A stretch of 64,000 nucleotides of DNA from assembly GCA_030280995.1 (NCBI GenBank), contig JASXTE010000014.1, positions 3,148,656-3,212,655 of the forward strand, read 5' to 3'. The notes beneath the pieces are model-generated. The model saw nothing but the letters and a program-made list of their open reading frames with translations, was not told where the DNA came from and made no database searches. The translations under genes and the position numbers were made by a program. This document shows positions 1 through 10,153 of this stretch, piece by piece. This stretch comes from Hemileia vastatrix. Lineage: Eukaryota; Basidiomycota; Pucciniomycetes; Pucciniales; Zaghouaniaceae. Every line of letters begins with the position of its first letter. Within the stretch, counting starts at the first letter, position 1.

Positions 1-2
1 TA

Positions 3-578
3 GGAACTAGTCATCCTGCTGAAAATGATCTTCGAACCATATCACGACTCCAAGAGGAACTTAAATCAAATTTGGAATTAGCGATTCGAAGGTACATGGA
101 ACAGGCCAACAAACATCGACAATCTGCTCCTTCTTTTAAACCAGGCGACAAAGTATGGCTCAATGCATGAAACATTCCAACGACTCAAACATCAAAGAAA
201 CTAGCTGAAAAGCGCTTGGGACCATTCCAAATCAACTCTGAAGTCTCTAAAACTGCATTTTAACTCAAACTACCTGCCAAATGGCAGGCTATTCACCCTG
301 TTTTCCACGTATCTCTCCTGGAACTGGCTCGAGAAACATACCCAGGCAAGAACCAACCTCCTCCAGAACCGGTTGAAGAAGAAGACCATCTAGAGTGGGA
401 AGTAAGCCATATCCTTGATTCAAGAATGCGCAAGGGGAAACTTCAATACCTCGTGGAATGGGAAGGCTTCCTCAATGATTCAGATAAAACATCCTGGTAA
501 CCAGACATCAATGATTCTAACGCCCCTGAACTCCTAAAATCTTTTCATCTTAAATATCCTTTAAAACCAAAACCTTAA
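3..578 (+). pseudogene. Ty3/gypsy chromodomain pol, C-terminal end
   Basis: One frame reads the tail of a gypsy integrase: a basic region with GDKVWLNA, then KRLGPF, HPVFHVSLL, and a C-terminal chromodomain (about 396-560) with EWEVSHIL, GKLQYLVEWEGF and NAPELL. Known role in chromoviruses: the chromodomain targets integration to marked chromatin. The frame is broken by TGA at 168-170, TAA at 261-263 and TAA at 498-500. The first two are explicable as C-to-T changes of Arg and Gln codons; the third replaces the usual Glu of the W-E-P motif. The upstream part lies outside the window. A dead element end; the family call is secure. Confidence 0.9.
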
Positions 579-711
579 AACTTTTTTTTTCTTTCTCTTT
601 TCCCTTCTTCTCTTTAAAATCTAAAACATCTCTACCTCTAAAATTTCCATTTTCTTTGTTTTCTTTTCTTCTTTCTTCTTTTTTCTTTCAAAAGTTTTTC
701 AAACTTCTTTA

Positions 712-804
712 AAATAAATAAAATAAAATAAAATAAAAATAAAATAAAAATAAAATAAAAATAAAATAAAAATAAAATAAAGTAAAATAAAATAAATAAA
801 AATT
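712..804. repeat. (AAAAT/AAAT)n microsatellite
   Basis: Short A-rich units (AAAAT, AAAAAT, AAAT) repeat almost without interruption. They sit in the pyrimidine-rich stretch at 579-1330 that follows the gypsy pol stop. Apart from this microsatellite and T/C-rich DNA I see no gene there. Confidence 0.85.
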
Positions 805-1329
805 CATAAAACCTTCTAAAATTTCTTTAAAATTTCTTTTCTTTTCTTTTCAAATTTTCTACCTACATTCTTTCCTTAAAAAATTCTTTTCTTCGAACTA
901 TCAAAATTTTTCACAAATGCAACACGACAATCCTTCTCGAATTTCACTTCAACCTCTGAATCTCTCTTTTAAAATTCTTCAAACAATTACTTCTTTCTTT
1001 CAAATTCTTTTTAAAAAAAAATAATTTATTTCTTCTCTTTTTTTTCTTTTTTCTTTTCAAATAACTAAAATTCCTCAAAACTTCAATAAATAAACTTTCA
1101 TAAATAACAATTTTTTCTTTCATTAAATTTTCATTTCCAATAAAATTATTTCAATCAACAATTTCTTTTTTCCTACTTAAATTTTTTTCTTTCCAAAATT
1201 TAAACTAAAACTCCTTCAATTAAATATTCTTTCTTTTCTTCTTTCAAAATTTGAAACAAAATTTTATTTAAATTTTTTCTTTCTTTTTTTCTTTTTCTCT
1301 CAAAATCTTATAAAATAAATATTAAAATT

Positions 1330-2404
1330 TTAAATTAAAACAAAAAAATAAAATAAATAAATACAAATTGTTTCTACTTTTCTTTTCCTCTTTCTTTCCT
1401 TTCCTTTCTCCTTTATTTTCTCTCGAACCAATCCCTTCATCTTCTCCAAAATCACCCTTATCTCCTTCCTACATTTCTCAAAAACCTCCTCCTCTCCTAC
1501 TGGTACCACTTCCCCAATTTCCAGTAGTTCTTCGGCCATGTTGAAGGAAGCAGCATCAATAATCTTATTGACTTCACCGCTTAAATCTTCAATAAACCTA
1601 GCTCGTCGACCCTGGCGAGGTTTCTTTGACCATACCTGGTCAAGAGTTTCTTCATTATTCTCCCTCGAGGCAATCACTGGTAACTGTTCTTCGGTAGGAA
1701 TTGACGGCGCCACTTCCACAGCAGTGGCTTCCACAATAGGAGCTCCCACACTCAAGGCTTCTACTGTAGGGGCTTCCGCAATGACATCTAAATTCTAAAT
1801 CATATGGTCATCAGTAAAATTTTTTCTTTGGAAAATAAAATTAAAGTAAAATAAAATAAAATCAAACTTACTTTGAACATCGGATCAGCCATTAGAAATA
1901 AATTCGATGTGACTCCCACTGTCACTTCCTTTTCTTCCTTGTCATCTTCGATGACCATTTGCCGCTTTTTGCCATCCGCCTTGAAATGGGGACTTCCTCC
2001 TCATCTTCCTCCACCTCCTCTTCTACCCTTTGTTTACCCATGGCTGGAGTTACACAGGACGCCGTATTTTCCTTGACTTCCTCCTCAGCTGCTTCTGATT
2101 TGTCATCCCCGATTGACAAATCCCATATGTCTTCAACCACTTCTTTTGTCTTTGGTATTACCCAATATTTAGTCTTGGTAAACCTTTGTTCAATGTCCGA
2201 ATTTTTCGCTAACACATTGCACGCCACCCATCTCCATTGGCAAAACTCACATTTCTGGCGAGGACCTTGAGTAGCTGTGCTTTCCACACAGAAGTATTCC
2301 ATTGATTCACAAGCTGTGCATGCTTGGGAATACTGTCGAGTAACGAGCCCACCATCCACTTTGGGGTGAGGAGGCGTGGGAGCTGGAGTAGGACAAGTTG
2401 ACAT
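1330..2404 (-). CDS. Antisense Zn2Cys6-like protein of gypsy element (two exons)
   Basis: The gene lies head-to-head with the gypsy pol, between pol and the putative 3' LTR. Start at 2404, 85 bases downstream of a TATA box. Exon 1 (1872-2404) encodes six cysteines spaced C-X2-C-X6-C-X12-C-X2-C-X6-C, which is the spacing of fungal binuclear zinc clusters, although the usual basic RKxK residues are missing. A very acidic Glu-rich stretch follows. A 77-base intron with a GTAAGT donor spans 1795-1871. Exon 2 adds an Ala/Val/Glu-rich part, a KKPRQGRRAR basic patch and a Lys/Arg-rich tail. The best exon-exon reading needs a one-base frame change near 1990, so the copy may be damaged. DNA or nucleic-acid binding is inferred from the cysteine spacing only. 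It could equally be a gag-like accessory protein. Confidence 0.6.
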
Positions 2405-2488
2405 AATAATAATAAATGAATAAAAAAGAATTAAATAAAGGGAAACTAGTGTGGGAAGTATATTTCTCACACTCAACGGAGCTCGCGT

Positions 2489-2495
2489 TTTTATA
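2489..2495 (-). promoter_or_regulatory. TATA box of antisense gene
   Basis: On the minus strand a TATAAAA lies 85 bases before the start at 2404. A CACGTG palindrome (2516-2521, a bHLH-type E-box) lies just upstream of it. Spacing and strand fit a core promoter for the antisense Zn2Cys6-like gene. Confidence 0.55.
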
Positions 2496-2505
2496 CCCGG
2501 GCATC

Positions 2506-3117
2506 TGTCACATGCCACGTGACACTTGAGGCAAAAGTAGCTCATTAAATCAATAAAATAGAAGTCTAAATCCATACTCAAAGCGCAGAAAGCAATTATA
2601 CATAGCAACTGTGACTTTCCTTTGTGTACTCGCTATTCAACCGTGCTAGTCTAAACTCTAAATCTAAATTAGTCAATCTCTCAATAGTGTGTCTCAGTGT
2701 TTTCCTCAATAAGTGATGCACAGCGCAATAGTCAATGTAATGGTGCACTAAAAGGTTTATTAAATGTCTGTGAATTATTAAAAGGGGTAGTGAGAATGGA
2801 CGGAATGGATAGTGGAGGATTAAAGGGTTAAAGGATGTTAGTGAGGAGGGTCCAGGTGTAATAGGTGTATTTTTTAATGGTCTGTGGTGTGCAGAATAGT
2901 GGATGGGTATGAGGTCAATGCAAGGAGGAGTAAAGGATATAAAAGGGGTTGGGATTTTGGTTCGACATTCTTTAGAATTAAATTATAAAACATATATATA
3001 GTTAATAGTGGCAAAGCTTTAGGTTAAATCATTATTATTGTATCTTTCCTTATTTTCTCAGTAATCATTTCTAAATCCTAAATCTTTGATTATTGAGTTT
3101 CCAACCCTTTGTGAGAT
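2506..3117 (+). repeat. Putative 3' LTR of the chromodomain gypsy element
   Basis: The stretch begins TGTCACATG and holds a TATAAAA on the plus strand at 2938-2944, followed by an AT-rich leader-like region, as expected for an LTR in the same orientation as the pol fragment. I cannot see its partner LTR or a clear CA end, so the boundaries are tentative. Confidence 0.35.
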
Positions 3118-3339
3118 TTTAAGAATTTAATATTACCTTTAAATTATATTAGAATTCTCCTCAAACATATCTCGAAGCAGTAGTTCATCCTTCAAACCAT
3201 CTTTGAACCACTTCCTCGAACATTTCCTCTGTGTCTCGACAAAGTTTCTAAACTCCTTTCTCCATCTCACTTCCAAGAACACCCTCACCCTTGTGCCTAG
3301 GTCATCCGGTGACAATAAGGGTCTCAGTAATTTTAATCT

Positions 3340-4563
3340 CACTAATAATATATGGCTTACAATCTTATAGTTGGTAGAAAAATAGATTTAATAAATACAG
3401 ATACTATTCAAAGACTTTATAAGTAATATTGATATGTATTGTAATTGTATTGGTTATATGTTTAATTGTAATGATAAAGAATGTAGATAACAGGACTGAA
3501 AACCCCCTCCTTTTATACACAATTACTTCCCCAATAACTCCCTTGATTTACCAGCCTTATACCCAGTTGATGACGCCTCATTCCAGCTAAAAGACATTTC
3601 CAGAAACAAAAAGAGTGACCAGTAACTTAATTAGAATGATATCACCCGCCAAAATCCTGTAGTAAGAGGGATAATCCATCAAAATTAATGAATAAGCAAA
3701 AAAGAGAGTATATGCGTATTATACATTAAAATAAAAGACTAAAAGGGGAAAATTAAGACTAATTATTACTTAATAGTAAGGGGTATTAACAGTAGAAATT
3801 TTGGGGCTAATCATGACATTATACTACATGAAATCCCCATTCAAAAATAACCAAAAATTGACTGAGAAACCACCAAAAAAACCCAAAAAAGGGTGTGAGA
3901 TGTGGGGTAACTACATGCAGTCTTTGGCAGGCGCTTGCACAGGTAAATACTTGACTAATTTAGGCAAATTTAAGTGTGTTAGTGAATTAAAGCGCCAAGA
4001 TTGAGTTTATTAATGAAATTAGTGCATATAAGGAGGGTTAATGCATTTATAATTAAGCTAGGACACTAAATAAGCGCCTGTTGCCTATTTTAGTGTGTTT
4101 CCCTGCAGTGGGCGTAGAATGTGGGGTAATTATAGTGTGAAAAAGCTAACTTTTCTAAAATGAAGCTATTCACATGGGAAAAATGCAGGCAGTATGCAGC
4201 CAGTACACAGAAGCCATTTCTGGCATAAAAATATCAAATTTGAAAAAGTGTAATTTTTATGCATTTGAGTAGCCAAATCAATAGTCCTAATTAAGAAAAA
4301 CTGATCTGTCAAATAACATTTTTAATATTATTAAATTTATAGTGCAAATAATCAACTTTTAAGTGATTTAAAGCACATTTCTGGTTTTTTACACAACACA
4401 ATGGAAACAACAGCTTTAAGTGTACTTGAAAATTATGTAGCCTTATATTTAAGGTTTTTAAGATTTCCCTTACATACTCCAACTTAATATTAAGAACATA
4501 AGACTTATAAAAAGTGGATATATGCATGTATATAAGGTGTTATAATGGCATATTTTGTATATT
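3340..4563 (-). repeat. Gypsy LTR, distal part (interrupted by Harbinger)
   Basis: On the minus strand this is the continuation, beyond the Harbinger insertion, of the LTR that starts at 7926. A TATAAAAGG (box at 3511-3517) lies about 1.17 kb from the LTR start once the insertion is removed. That is similar to the placement in the 1.26 kb gypsy LTRs near 50 and 55 kb. The far end is not resolved. A short minus-strand reading frame at 3139-3342 beyond it may be leader or gag, but I cannot support that. Confidence 0.45.
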
Positions 4564-4849
4564 AGGGGGTGTCAGTTCTGGCAAATCGGCACTTAAATTA
4601 AGTGTGGATTTCAAACCAAATCAGCACTTAAATTTTGCAAAAAAGTCACTTATTTCAAAAAAGGGTGTCAGTTATGACCTCAAATCAGCACTTTTTTCCC
4701 GTTTTTTTTCACAACCACATTTTGGCCACAAAACATCCCTTCCTTTCTTACCCCATCCCTGTCACATGTGACACACTGACCTTCCTCGCTACCTACCCAT
4801 CAATCCTCGGCACACACCCCTTCCTGACATTTTCAATATTTTGACCAGG

Positions 4850-5623
4850 CATGTTTACATTCTTTTTTAACACCTTTACTTGAAGAAGATCAATCCCCTC
4901 CACCTTCTAACCATAGTTCAGCTGAAGATGATCCCAACTATCAAGCAGAACAATTATATCGCAGAAGATCTGAATCCTCAGAGGCCCAAAATTTAAATGT
5001 ATGTTTACTTTTTGTTTTTTCTTCAATTCTTCTCTGAATTTCTCTTTCTTTCTAGTCTCCTCCTACTCAAACTCAATCTCCATTAAATAATCTCAATTCT
5101 GGAAATGTGAATACCTCTTTAGAAGCTGCTTTAGAAGAACTTCCTGAAGCCTCTTGTTCAAACTCCAAACTAAAGCGTCGAGCCTCAACTTCAATGAACT
5201 TGAACCATCTATTAAAACGTGGTAATACTTCAACAAGCTCATTTGGCTCCCTTGAGGATTATTTTGAAAAAAAAGATATAAGTAAGTTTTGTTTACTATA
5301 TATCTTAATCATTAACTCATTTATTTATTTATTTCAATTTAATTTTCTCAGCGAAATCAACTATTGCAAATAATGCCCTTGACTTTGAGAAGATGAAGTT
5401 TGATCATATGCTAAGGAAAGATCAGCAAGCCTTAGATTTGGAAGAAAAAAAATTTGAGGTAGAGCAGATGGAAAGAGTAAATGACCGTCAATTTCAAAGA
5501 GAAATGGCTACTTGTGAATTGGAAAAACAAGAGAGTTTTAAAAAAAAAGATTTCATTATGGAATGTGTTAAAAATGGCCAATCTTATGAGGACATTAAAA
5601 AATTACTTGACCTTTTCAATTGA
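4850..5623 (+). CDS. Harbinger ORF1-like accessory protein (5' truncated)
   Basis: Three exons can be read: about 4850-4998, 5056-5281 and 5352-5623. Their introns (4999-5055 and 5282-5351) have GT-AG ends. The first exon encodes an acidic, Ser/Pro-rich stretch. The second encodes a Ser/Thr-rich linker with a KLKRRAS basic patch. The third encodes a highly charged helix (LEEKKFEVEQMERVNDRQFQ), a likely coiled coil, ending KKLLDLFN. In PIF/Harbinger elements ORF1 is a DNA-binding partner with a Myb/SANT-like N-terminus. That N-terminal part is not visible here, and there is no convincing start codon. Family assignment rests mainly on position inside the element. Confidence 0.6.
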
Positions 5624-5777
5624 TAAATTGTTTTTCTAGTTAATTTAATTTTGGTAATATTTTCTTATATGCTGACTTATAAAAGGAAAAGAATATAGTA
5701 CGTTATTTTTGACAAAAATTTGAATGTATAATAAAAATTTTCTATCTTTACTTTCTAGTCAATAAGTTTGCTTATCT

Positions 5778-5963
5778 AAATTTTTCTAAGTCATCAATTT
5801 CACATGTCAGATTTAAAAAATTGGCAATGCCCTCCCCTGCATTTTATTGAAACAAGGGGTGGGTACCACCAAATTTTTCTAAGTCATCAATTTCACATGT
5901 CAGATTTAAAAAATTGGCAATACCCTCCCCTGCATTTTATTGAAGTAAAGGGTGAAAGTCATC
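5778..5963. repeat. 93-bp tandem duplication with GC-rich quasi-palindrome
   Basis: Two nearly identical copies (5778-5870 and 5871-5963). The first carries a quasi-palindrome whose arms read TTGGCAATGCCCTCCCCT and, on the other strand, TTGGTGGTACCCACCCCT. Related arms occur near 19.3-19.6 kb. It lies 3' of ORF1 in the Harbinger element. Confidence 0.85.
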
Positions 5964-6290
5964 AAAATACAATATAATTACATAAATTAATTAATATATA
6001 AATAAGATATGTCAAGTATACTACTTTTAAAGTAATGACAATTCCTTAAGCCAAAATGCAGATCAAGTCTAGAAACTAGGTTCAATGCAAAGTATTTTTT
6101 GAAGCAACTTATTTAAATAATACTTTATTAAATTAAGTTGATCAATAAAGATTGATTGACAATATTGCAATTCTTAAATACAATAATTTTATTAAAAAAT
6201 TTCAGATTACATATAAAAAAAATCAGTGACTTTTTCTATTACTTACAACTGTTTTTACAGAATTGAAAACTATGTTTCAGCTAATATTTT

Positions 6291-6829
6291 ATGGAAGTGA
6301 ACTCTGTTCTTCGCCCGAAGAACAGAGTTCATCCTCCTATTTTCACACTCTGTTTAAAAAGAATAAAATGACTTACCTGGAGAGATGAGTTGAGAAAAAA
6401 GAAATATAAGTGAATGGAAGTGAACTCTGTTCTTCGCCCAAAGAACAGAGTTCATCCTCCTATTTTCACACTCTGTTTAAAAAGAATAAAATGACTTACC
6501 TGGAGAGATGAGTTTAGAAAAAAGAAATATAAGTGAATGGAAGTGAACTCTGTTCTTCGCCCGAAGAACAGAGTTCATCCTCCTATTTTCACACTCTGTT
6601 TAAAAAGAATAAAATGACTTACCTGGAGAGATGAGTTGAGAAAAAAGAAATATAAGTGAATGGAAGTGAACTCTGTTCTTCGCCCGAAGAACAGAGTTCA
6701 TCCTCCTATTTTCACACTCTGTTTAAAAAGAATAAAATGACTTACCTGGAGAGATGAGTTGAGAAAAAAGAAATATAAGTGAATGGAAGTGAACTCTGTT
6801 CTTTGCCCGAAGAACAGAGGGGGTTAGAG
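6291..6829. repeat. 123-bp tandem repeat (4 full copies plus a fifth start), each with a perfect palindrome
   Basis: Units start at about 6292, 6415, 6538, 6661 and 6784, exactly 123 bp apart, and are almost identical. Each full unit contains GAACTCTGTTCTTCG, a 2-base loop and its exact reverse complement. One loop-flank base varies in the second copy. On the minus strand each unit also presents CCAGGTAAGT, a perfect 5' splice-site consensus. The array lies where the transposase catalytic domain should be. Confidence 0.95.
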
Positions 6830-7019
6830 GCGGGTTTGGTGGGGATTTGGAGGGAGGATTTGGGGGATTTGGTGGGGGGTGGAGTGGAATGAGGGGAAGA
6901 TATGAGGAGACCAAGAAGGGGGAGAAAGGGAGAGATGAGACCAAAGAGGGAGAAAAGGGAGGTTAGAGTGAGCCAAGGAGGGGTGAATGAGGCAGCCAAA
7001 GGGGGGAAAAGGGGGATGA
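6830..7019. other. G-rich low-complexity stretch
   Basis: The strand is made of runs of GGGG, GGA and GGT. On the minus strand it gives proline-rich open frames that look like composition artefacts. It separates the 123-bp array from the transposase fragment. No gene is supported here. Confidence 0.6.
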
Positions 7020-7493
7020 TTCCAAGGAGTTGATGGCAGTGATACATCGTTTGGTATAAGTGTTAACTGAACCATACCCTAAATCAAAGACATTTTCTAA
7101 ACGTCTCAAAGCGGCTCCATTACCATTTGAACCCAAACGGCATAGTGTGATGGCCAATTGAATTGAAGGATGTCGTTGTTCTTTTTGAGAATTATTGTGA
7201 AATATGGGATGATCCTGAATAAGCTCAAGCAATTTAAGGAAAAATTCCTGAGAAGTCCTGAACAGCTGTCTAAAACTGGGTGTAGATAGGTTAAGAAGTG
7301 TTTGGATGGTGTACTTGGGGGTATGAAGTACTTGAGGCTTTCTGGGAAGAAGGTAACGTTTCCTGGCCATTTTTGATAAAACGACAAAATCTTCTTCTAG
7401 ATCAGAATCGGAATCAGAGTCCAAGAGCAGTTCAAGCGCCATGAAAGTCATTGCTTTATGTAATTTATCACGATTTGAAAGTGAGGAAGGCAT
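7020..7493 (-). pseudogene. PIF/Harbinger transposase, N-terminal fragment
   Basis: About 158 residues start at 7493 and match the N-terminal region of DDE_4-type Harbinger transposases: TPSFRQLFRTSQEFFLKLL, LAITLCRLGSNGNGAALRRL, and FDLGYGSVNTYTKRCITAI. The middle motif is the helix-turn-helix-like region that normally leads into the DDE nuclease. After residue 158 the similarity stops and the frame runs into G-rich DNA. The catalytic Asp/Asp/Glu domain is absent, probably deleted and replaced by the palindromic array. Divergent orientation to ORF1 is normal for the family. Confidence 0.85.
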
Positions 7494-7804
7494 GACTCTT
7501 ATATGATATGATATGAAGATGTAAGTGATGTACGATGTTTTGAGTTATGAAGTGTTATTCTGCGGAGTGCTGCGTATGAATGGGATGATGCTGACAAATC
7601 AGTGAAATGGGACTTGATGGTGAAATCAGCACTTTTGGTTGAGAAAGTGCGGATTTGAGTGAAATAAGTGACTTATTTCATTTTGAAATCCACCAGTATT
7701 GGGGCTAGTGTGTTTTGGAAATCCGCACTTATTTAAGTGCGGATTTGGTCAAATTTAAGTGCGGATTTGTAAGTGCGGATTTGCCAGAACTGACACCCCC
7801 TATT

Positions 7805-7926
7805 ATCATAAACTTACTTATGTATACCATTTGTGTACCCTAATTTATTGCTCCCATTTATAGTTCATGTGTTTAACAAAACTTATAAGTACTTTTTACT
7901 CAGTCCTGGGGATATCCAGGCTGACA
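7805..7926 (-). repeat. Gypsy LTR, first part (5' end on minus strand)
   Basis: On the minus strand it starts TGTCAGCCTGG at 7926, the same start as the LTRs at 50271 and 56146 and the solo LTR at 10153. It is cut at 7804 by the Harbinger element. On its other side it abuts the copia gag remnant, so this LTR inserted into copia before Harbinger arrived. Confidence 0.7.
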
Positions 7927-8535
7927 CAGATCGTATGTTGTTAAAGTGTGCCGTAATATCTGTAGAAGAAGGGGTGAGGACAATAGAACTCAGTTCTAGA
8001 ATCCCAGTGACAATGGATCCACACAAGACAATGTTGAATTTATCAGTGAGAAAAACATAAGCTTCATAAGTTGGTCAAATACGGGTAATCGACTCCTTAT
8101 GAACATCGGCTACTTAATGCAATAGGATTTTGAAAGCCAATTTGTCAATTGTGGCGTCAAAGATTGCTTCTGGTATCTGGAAATAAAGATATTGCTGGTC
8201 AACAGGAAAGTCCCAAGTGTACGTTCAAGGGTTAAGTTCCACATGTTGAAGTTTGATCCATCTTCTGACAGAATGACACTATTCTTGCAGAAGATTTGGA
8301 TTTCTTTGACCGTTTTGTAGAAAGGATCACCCTTTAGTATTGATCAAAGAAGTTCAGCTTGACCAGGAGAAGCATGAGGAGGGAGATCTTTTCCTTTACC
8401 CTTTGTATTGCAGGTGGAGGGTTCAGCAGAAGACAAAGGCATATTGGATTTCACAGGAGAAGGTGGAGGTGATACTTCAGAAAGTGTTTTGGAAGGTAAT
8501 GGAGATGGAGAAGGTTGTGAACGGGTAAGGACCAT
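7927..8535 (-). pseudogene. Ty1/copia gag remnant
   Basis: From the start at 8535 the minus strand reads a Ser/Pro-rich N-terminus, then VILSEDGSNFNMWNLTLERTL. This is the substrate-binding start of copia gag (UBN2/DUF4219-like). It continues with AFKILLH, then YEAYVFLTDKFN and LTPSSTDITAHFNNIRS. There is one frame change near 8170 and in-frame stops (TAG/TAA and TGA). The frame is truncated at 7926 by the gypsy LTR. A copia primer-binding site lies about 95 bases upstream, which supports the call. Confidence 0.7.
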
Positions 8536-8628
8536 AAAGGAGAGAGCGTTTAAGGAAGCAGACTAGGCAGTAAAAATAAAAATTTGGCAGAAATATGGTT
8601 ACAGCTAGTGCGCAATGACTGGATTAAA

Positions 8629-8640
8629 GGCCCATAACCT
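8629..8640 (-). other. Copia primer-binding site
   Basis: The minus strand reads AGGTTATGGGCC, matching the internal (half-molecule) initiator-tRNA-Met primer site known from Drosophila copia. It lies between an LTR-like end (CA at 8645) and the gag remnant. The same 12-mer occurs in the second copia element at 47741-47752. Confidence 0.75.
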
Positions 8641-8787
8641 ATAATGCTGGTACCCAAACCCACGGGTAAGTTAGCCTGGTCTGTTTCACACTCCGGTAGA
8701 ATATATTTATTGCTTAGAAGATACTAACCTATAATGCCGGTACCCAAACCCACGGGTAAAATAGCCTGGTCTGTTCCACTCTCCAGT
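8636..8787 (-). repeat. 90-bp tandem duplication in copia LTR
   Basis: About 62 bases from AACCTATAATG through GGTACCCAAACCCACGGGTAA and AGCCTGGTCTGTT occur at 8636 and again at 8726. The repeated part covers the LTR end and the edge of the primer site. The rest of the LTR runs to about 8875, with a TATATAGA element, but its outer end is unclear. Confidence 0.7.
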
Positions 8788-8875
8788 AGGAATGAGGAAC
8801 AGCTGGGCAAGTACCAGCATTCTATATACATTACTTGCTGTGTAGCCTAACTAAACCTAACAATCACCATAACAC

Positions 8876-8978
8876 ATATATCTTTGCTAAACGAGATTCT
8901 TTCTTGCTTGCATAGATATTTGCTAAGCAAGATTATAATTTCTCACCTCTTGAGCTAGGTGGGTGTGGTGGGGTGTTG
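8876..8978 (+). repeat. Outer part of left inverted repeat, with 36-bp subrepeats
   Basis: Contains two units of CTTGCTTGCATAGATATTT...GCTAAG type, then CTCACCTCTTGAGCTAGGTG. The right arm carries three such units in inverse orientation. Repeated subterminal motifs are typical transposase-binding sites; that role is inferred. Confidence 0.75.
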
Positions 8979-10153
8979 TGTCAGTGTATCTAGTATATAA
9001 GTATGATTTAATAGTATTTATTAATGGTCCTACTACTTATTAATAAATTATTTAGTGATTAAACCTCAGGGGAAGACTAATAAAATAGTTATTCTCAAAA
9101 AAAACTCACAATACTTGGATTTAAATGTGTGCTAGTGGTGGAAAATAGATGAGTATAAGATAGTTATAGCTTATATAAAGATAATATCAATTTATAATGA
9201 CTTGATAATATATCTTTGAATAATAATAATTTTTTTATTGTGTTTATTTGAATTGTAGTAAGTAAGTGATGTCTAATAACCGTCAAAATCCTCCCTTACT
9301 TATACCAAAATTCACTGGAGTGCACAGACCTTCAATCCAGATGATGTCACTGCTATCCCCGGCAATTACAGCACTGTGAGGGCCCATCACCTCCCCATGG
9401 GTCCACTTCAAGCAGATTCAAAACCCAGACCTCCAGTAAGGACCCTCCATCACAATTGATGATAACACAGACCCATACCATAAATAGAAAATTCAGATAA
9501 AAGCAGATACCATAAAGAAACAGGTAAAATAACTCATCCAAAGAGAATATAATGAGTACCAAAGCATATAAAGGAAAAAAATGAAATGTCCAAGCCCCCA
9601 ATAATATCTCCAAGCATCCATATTAACCCAGCAATGACCTCCCAACCCATAAATCTGTGAATATTCATCCAAGGAAGCAGATTAAGTTGTCCAGACTGAG
9701 TGTATGCACCTGAAATAGATGTATATGGTTCTGTAGGCGTTGTGAGTCCACTGGATACGTCCATATGACCTAAAATAAGCAGAAAAACAAAGTTTATAGG
9801 CTATTAGGAGGCTAAAACCCACTTATATACCTAAATATACATAATATACTGCATATTTCACTGAATATGAGATTTATGTATACATATAAGCTTATGTATG
9901 TCAATAATTACTTAATATCACTTAAGATAAGTATAGTATGATTCCATTAACACCTTAATAAGTGTTATTAGGCTATGGATAAGCTATTTAAACTACTATA
10001 GTTTATATAATAGAGTAATAATTATATATATATGTAATATAATCATATATATTATTGTTTTAACCTTATTTTTAAGATATAAGCTTAATGTACTTAAGGT
10101 TATCTTATTTTAAGTATAAGAAATACTCAATCCTAGGGATATCTAGGCTGACA
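8979..10153 (-). repeat. Solo gypsy LTR with TGTTG target duplication
   Basis: 1,175 bases that, on the minus strand, start TGTCAGCCTAG and end CTGACA. They are flanked by exact 5-bp copies TGTTG (8974-8978 and 10154-10158). Length and start resemble the 1.26 kb gypsy LTRs at 49-50 and 55-56 kb. The insertion splits the left inverted repeat of the DD34E element, which is continuous across it once one TGTTG is removed. Small minus-strand frames inside look like chance. Confidence 0.85.

Larger units (their letters stand above)
4564..7801. mobile_element. PIF/Harbinger DNA transposon, internally rearranged
   Basis: The termini are inverted repeats starting AGGGGGTGTCAGTTCTGGC on both sides, flanked by the 3-bp duplication ATT (4561-4563 and 7802-7804). 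Three-base duplications and a two-gene divergent layout are typical of PIF/Harbinger. Inside are ORF1 on the plus strand, a transposase N-terminus on the minus strand, a 93-bp tandem duplication, a 123-bp palindromic tandem array and G-rich low-complexity DNA. The catalytic core of the transposase is missing, so the copy is non-autonomous. It sits inside a gypsy LTR. Confidence 0.9.

Noticed and set aside
3139..3342. Minus-strand reading frame as a gypsy gag fragment
   Set aside because: Basic composition and position are suggestive, but no gag motif can be named.
6742..7075. Proline-rich minus-strand reading frames
   Set aside because: They come from G-rich low-complexity DNA and appear in several frames at once.
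8629..8640. tRNA gene because of the CCCATAACC motif
   Set aside because: There is no cloverleaf around it. Position next to an LTR end and a gag remnant fits a retrotransposon primer site, as at 47741.
9264..9764. Minus-strand reading frames inside the solo LTR
   Set aside because: No motif, no splice support, and the interval is fully explained as LTR.
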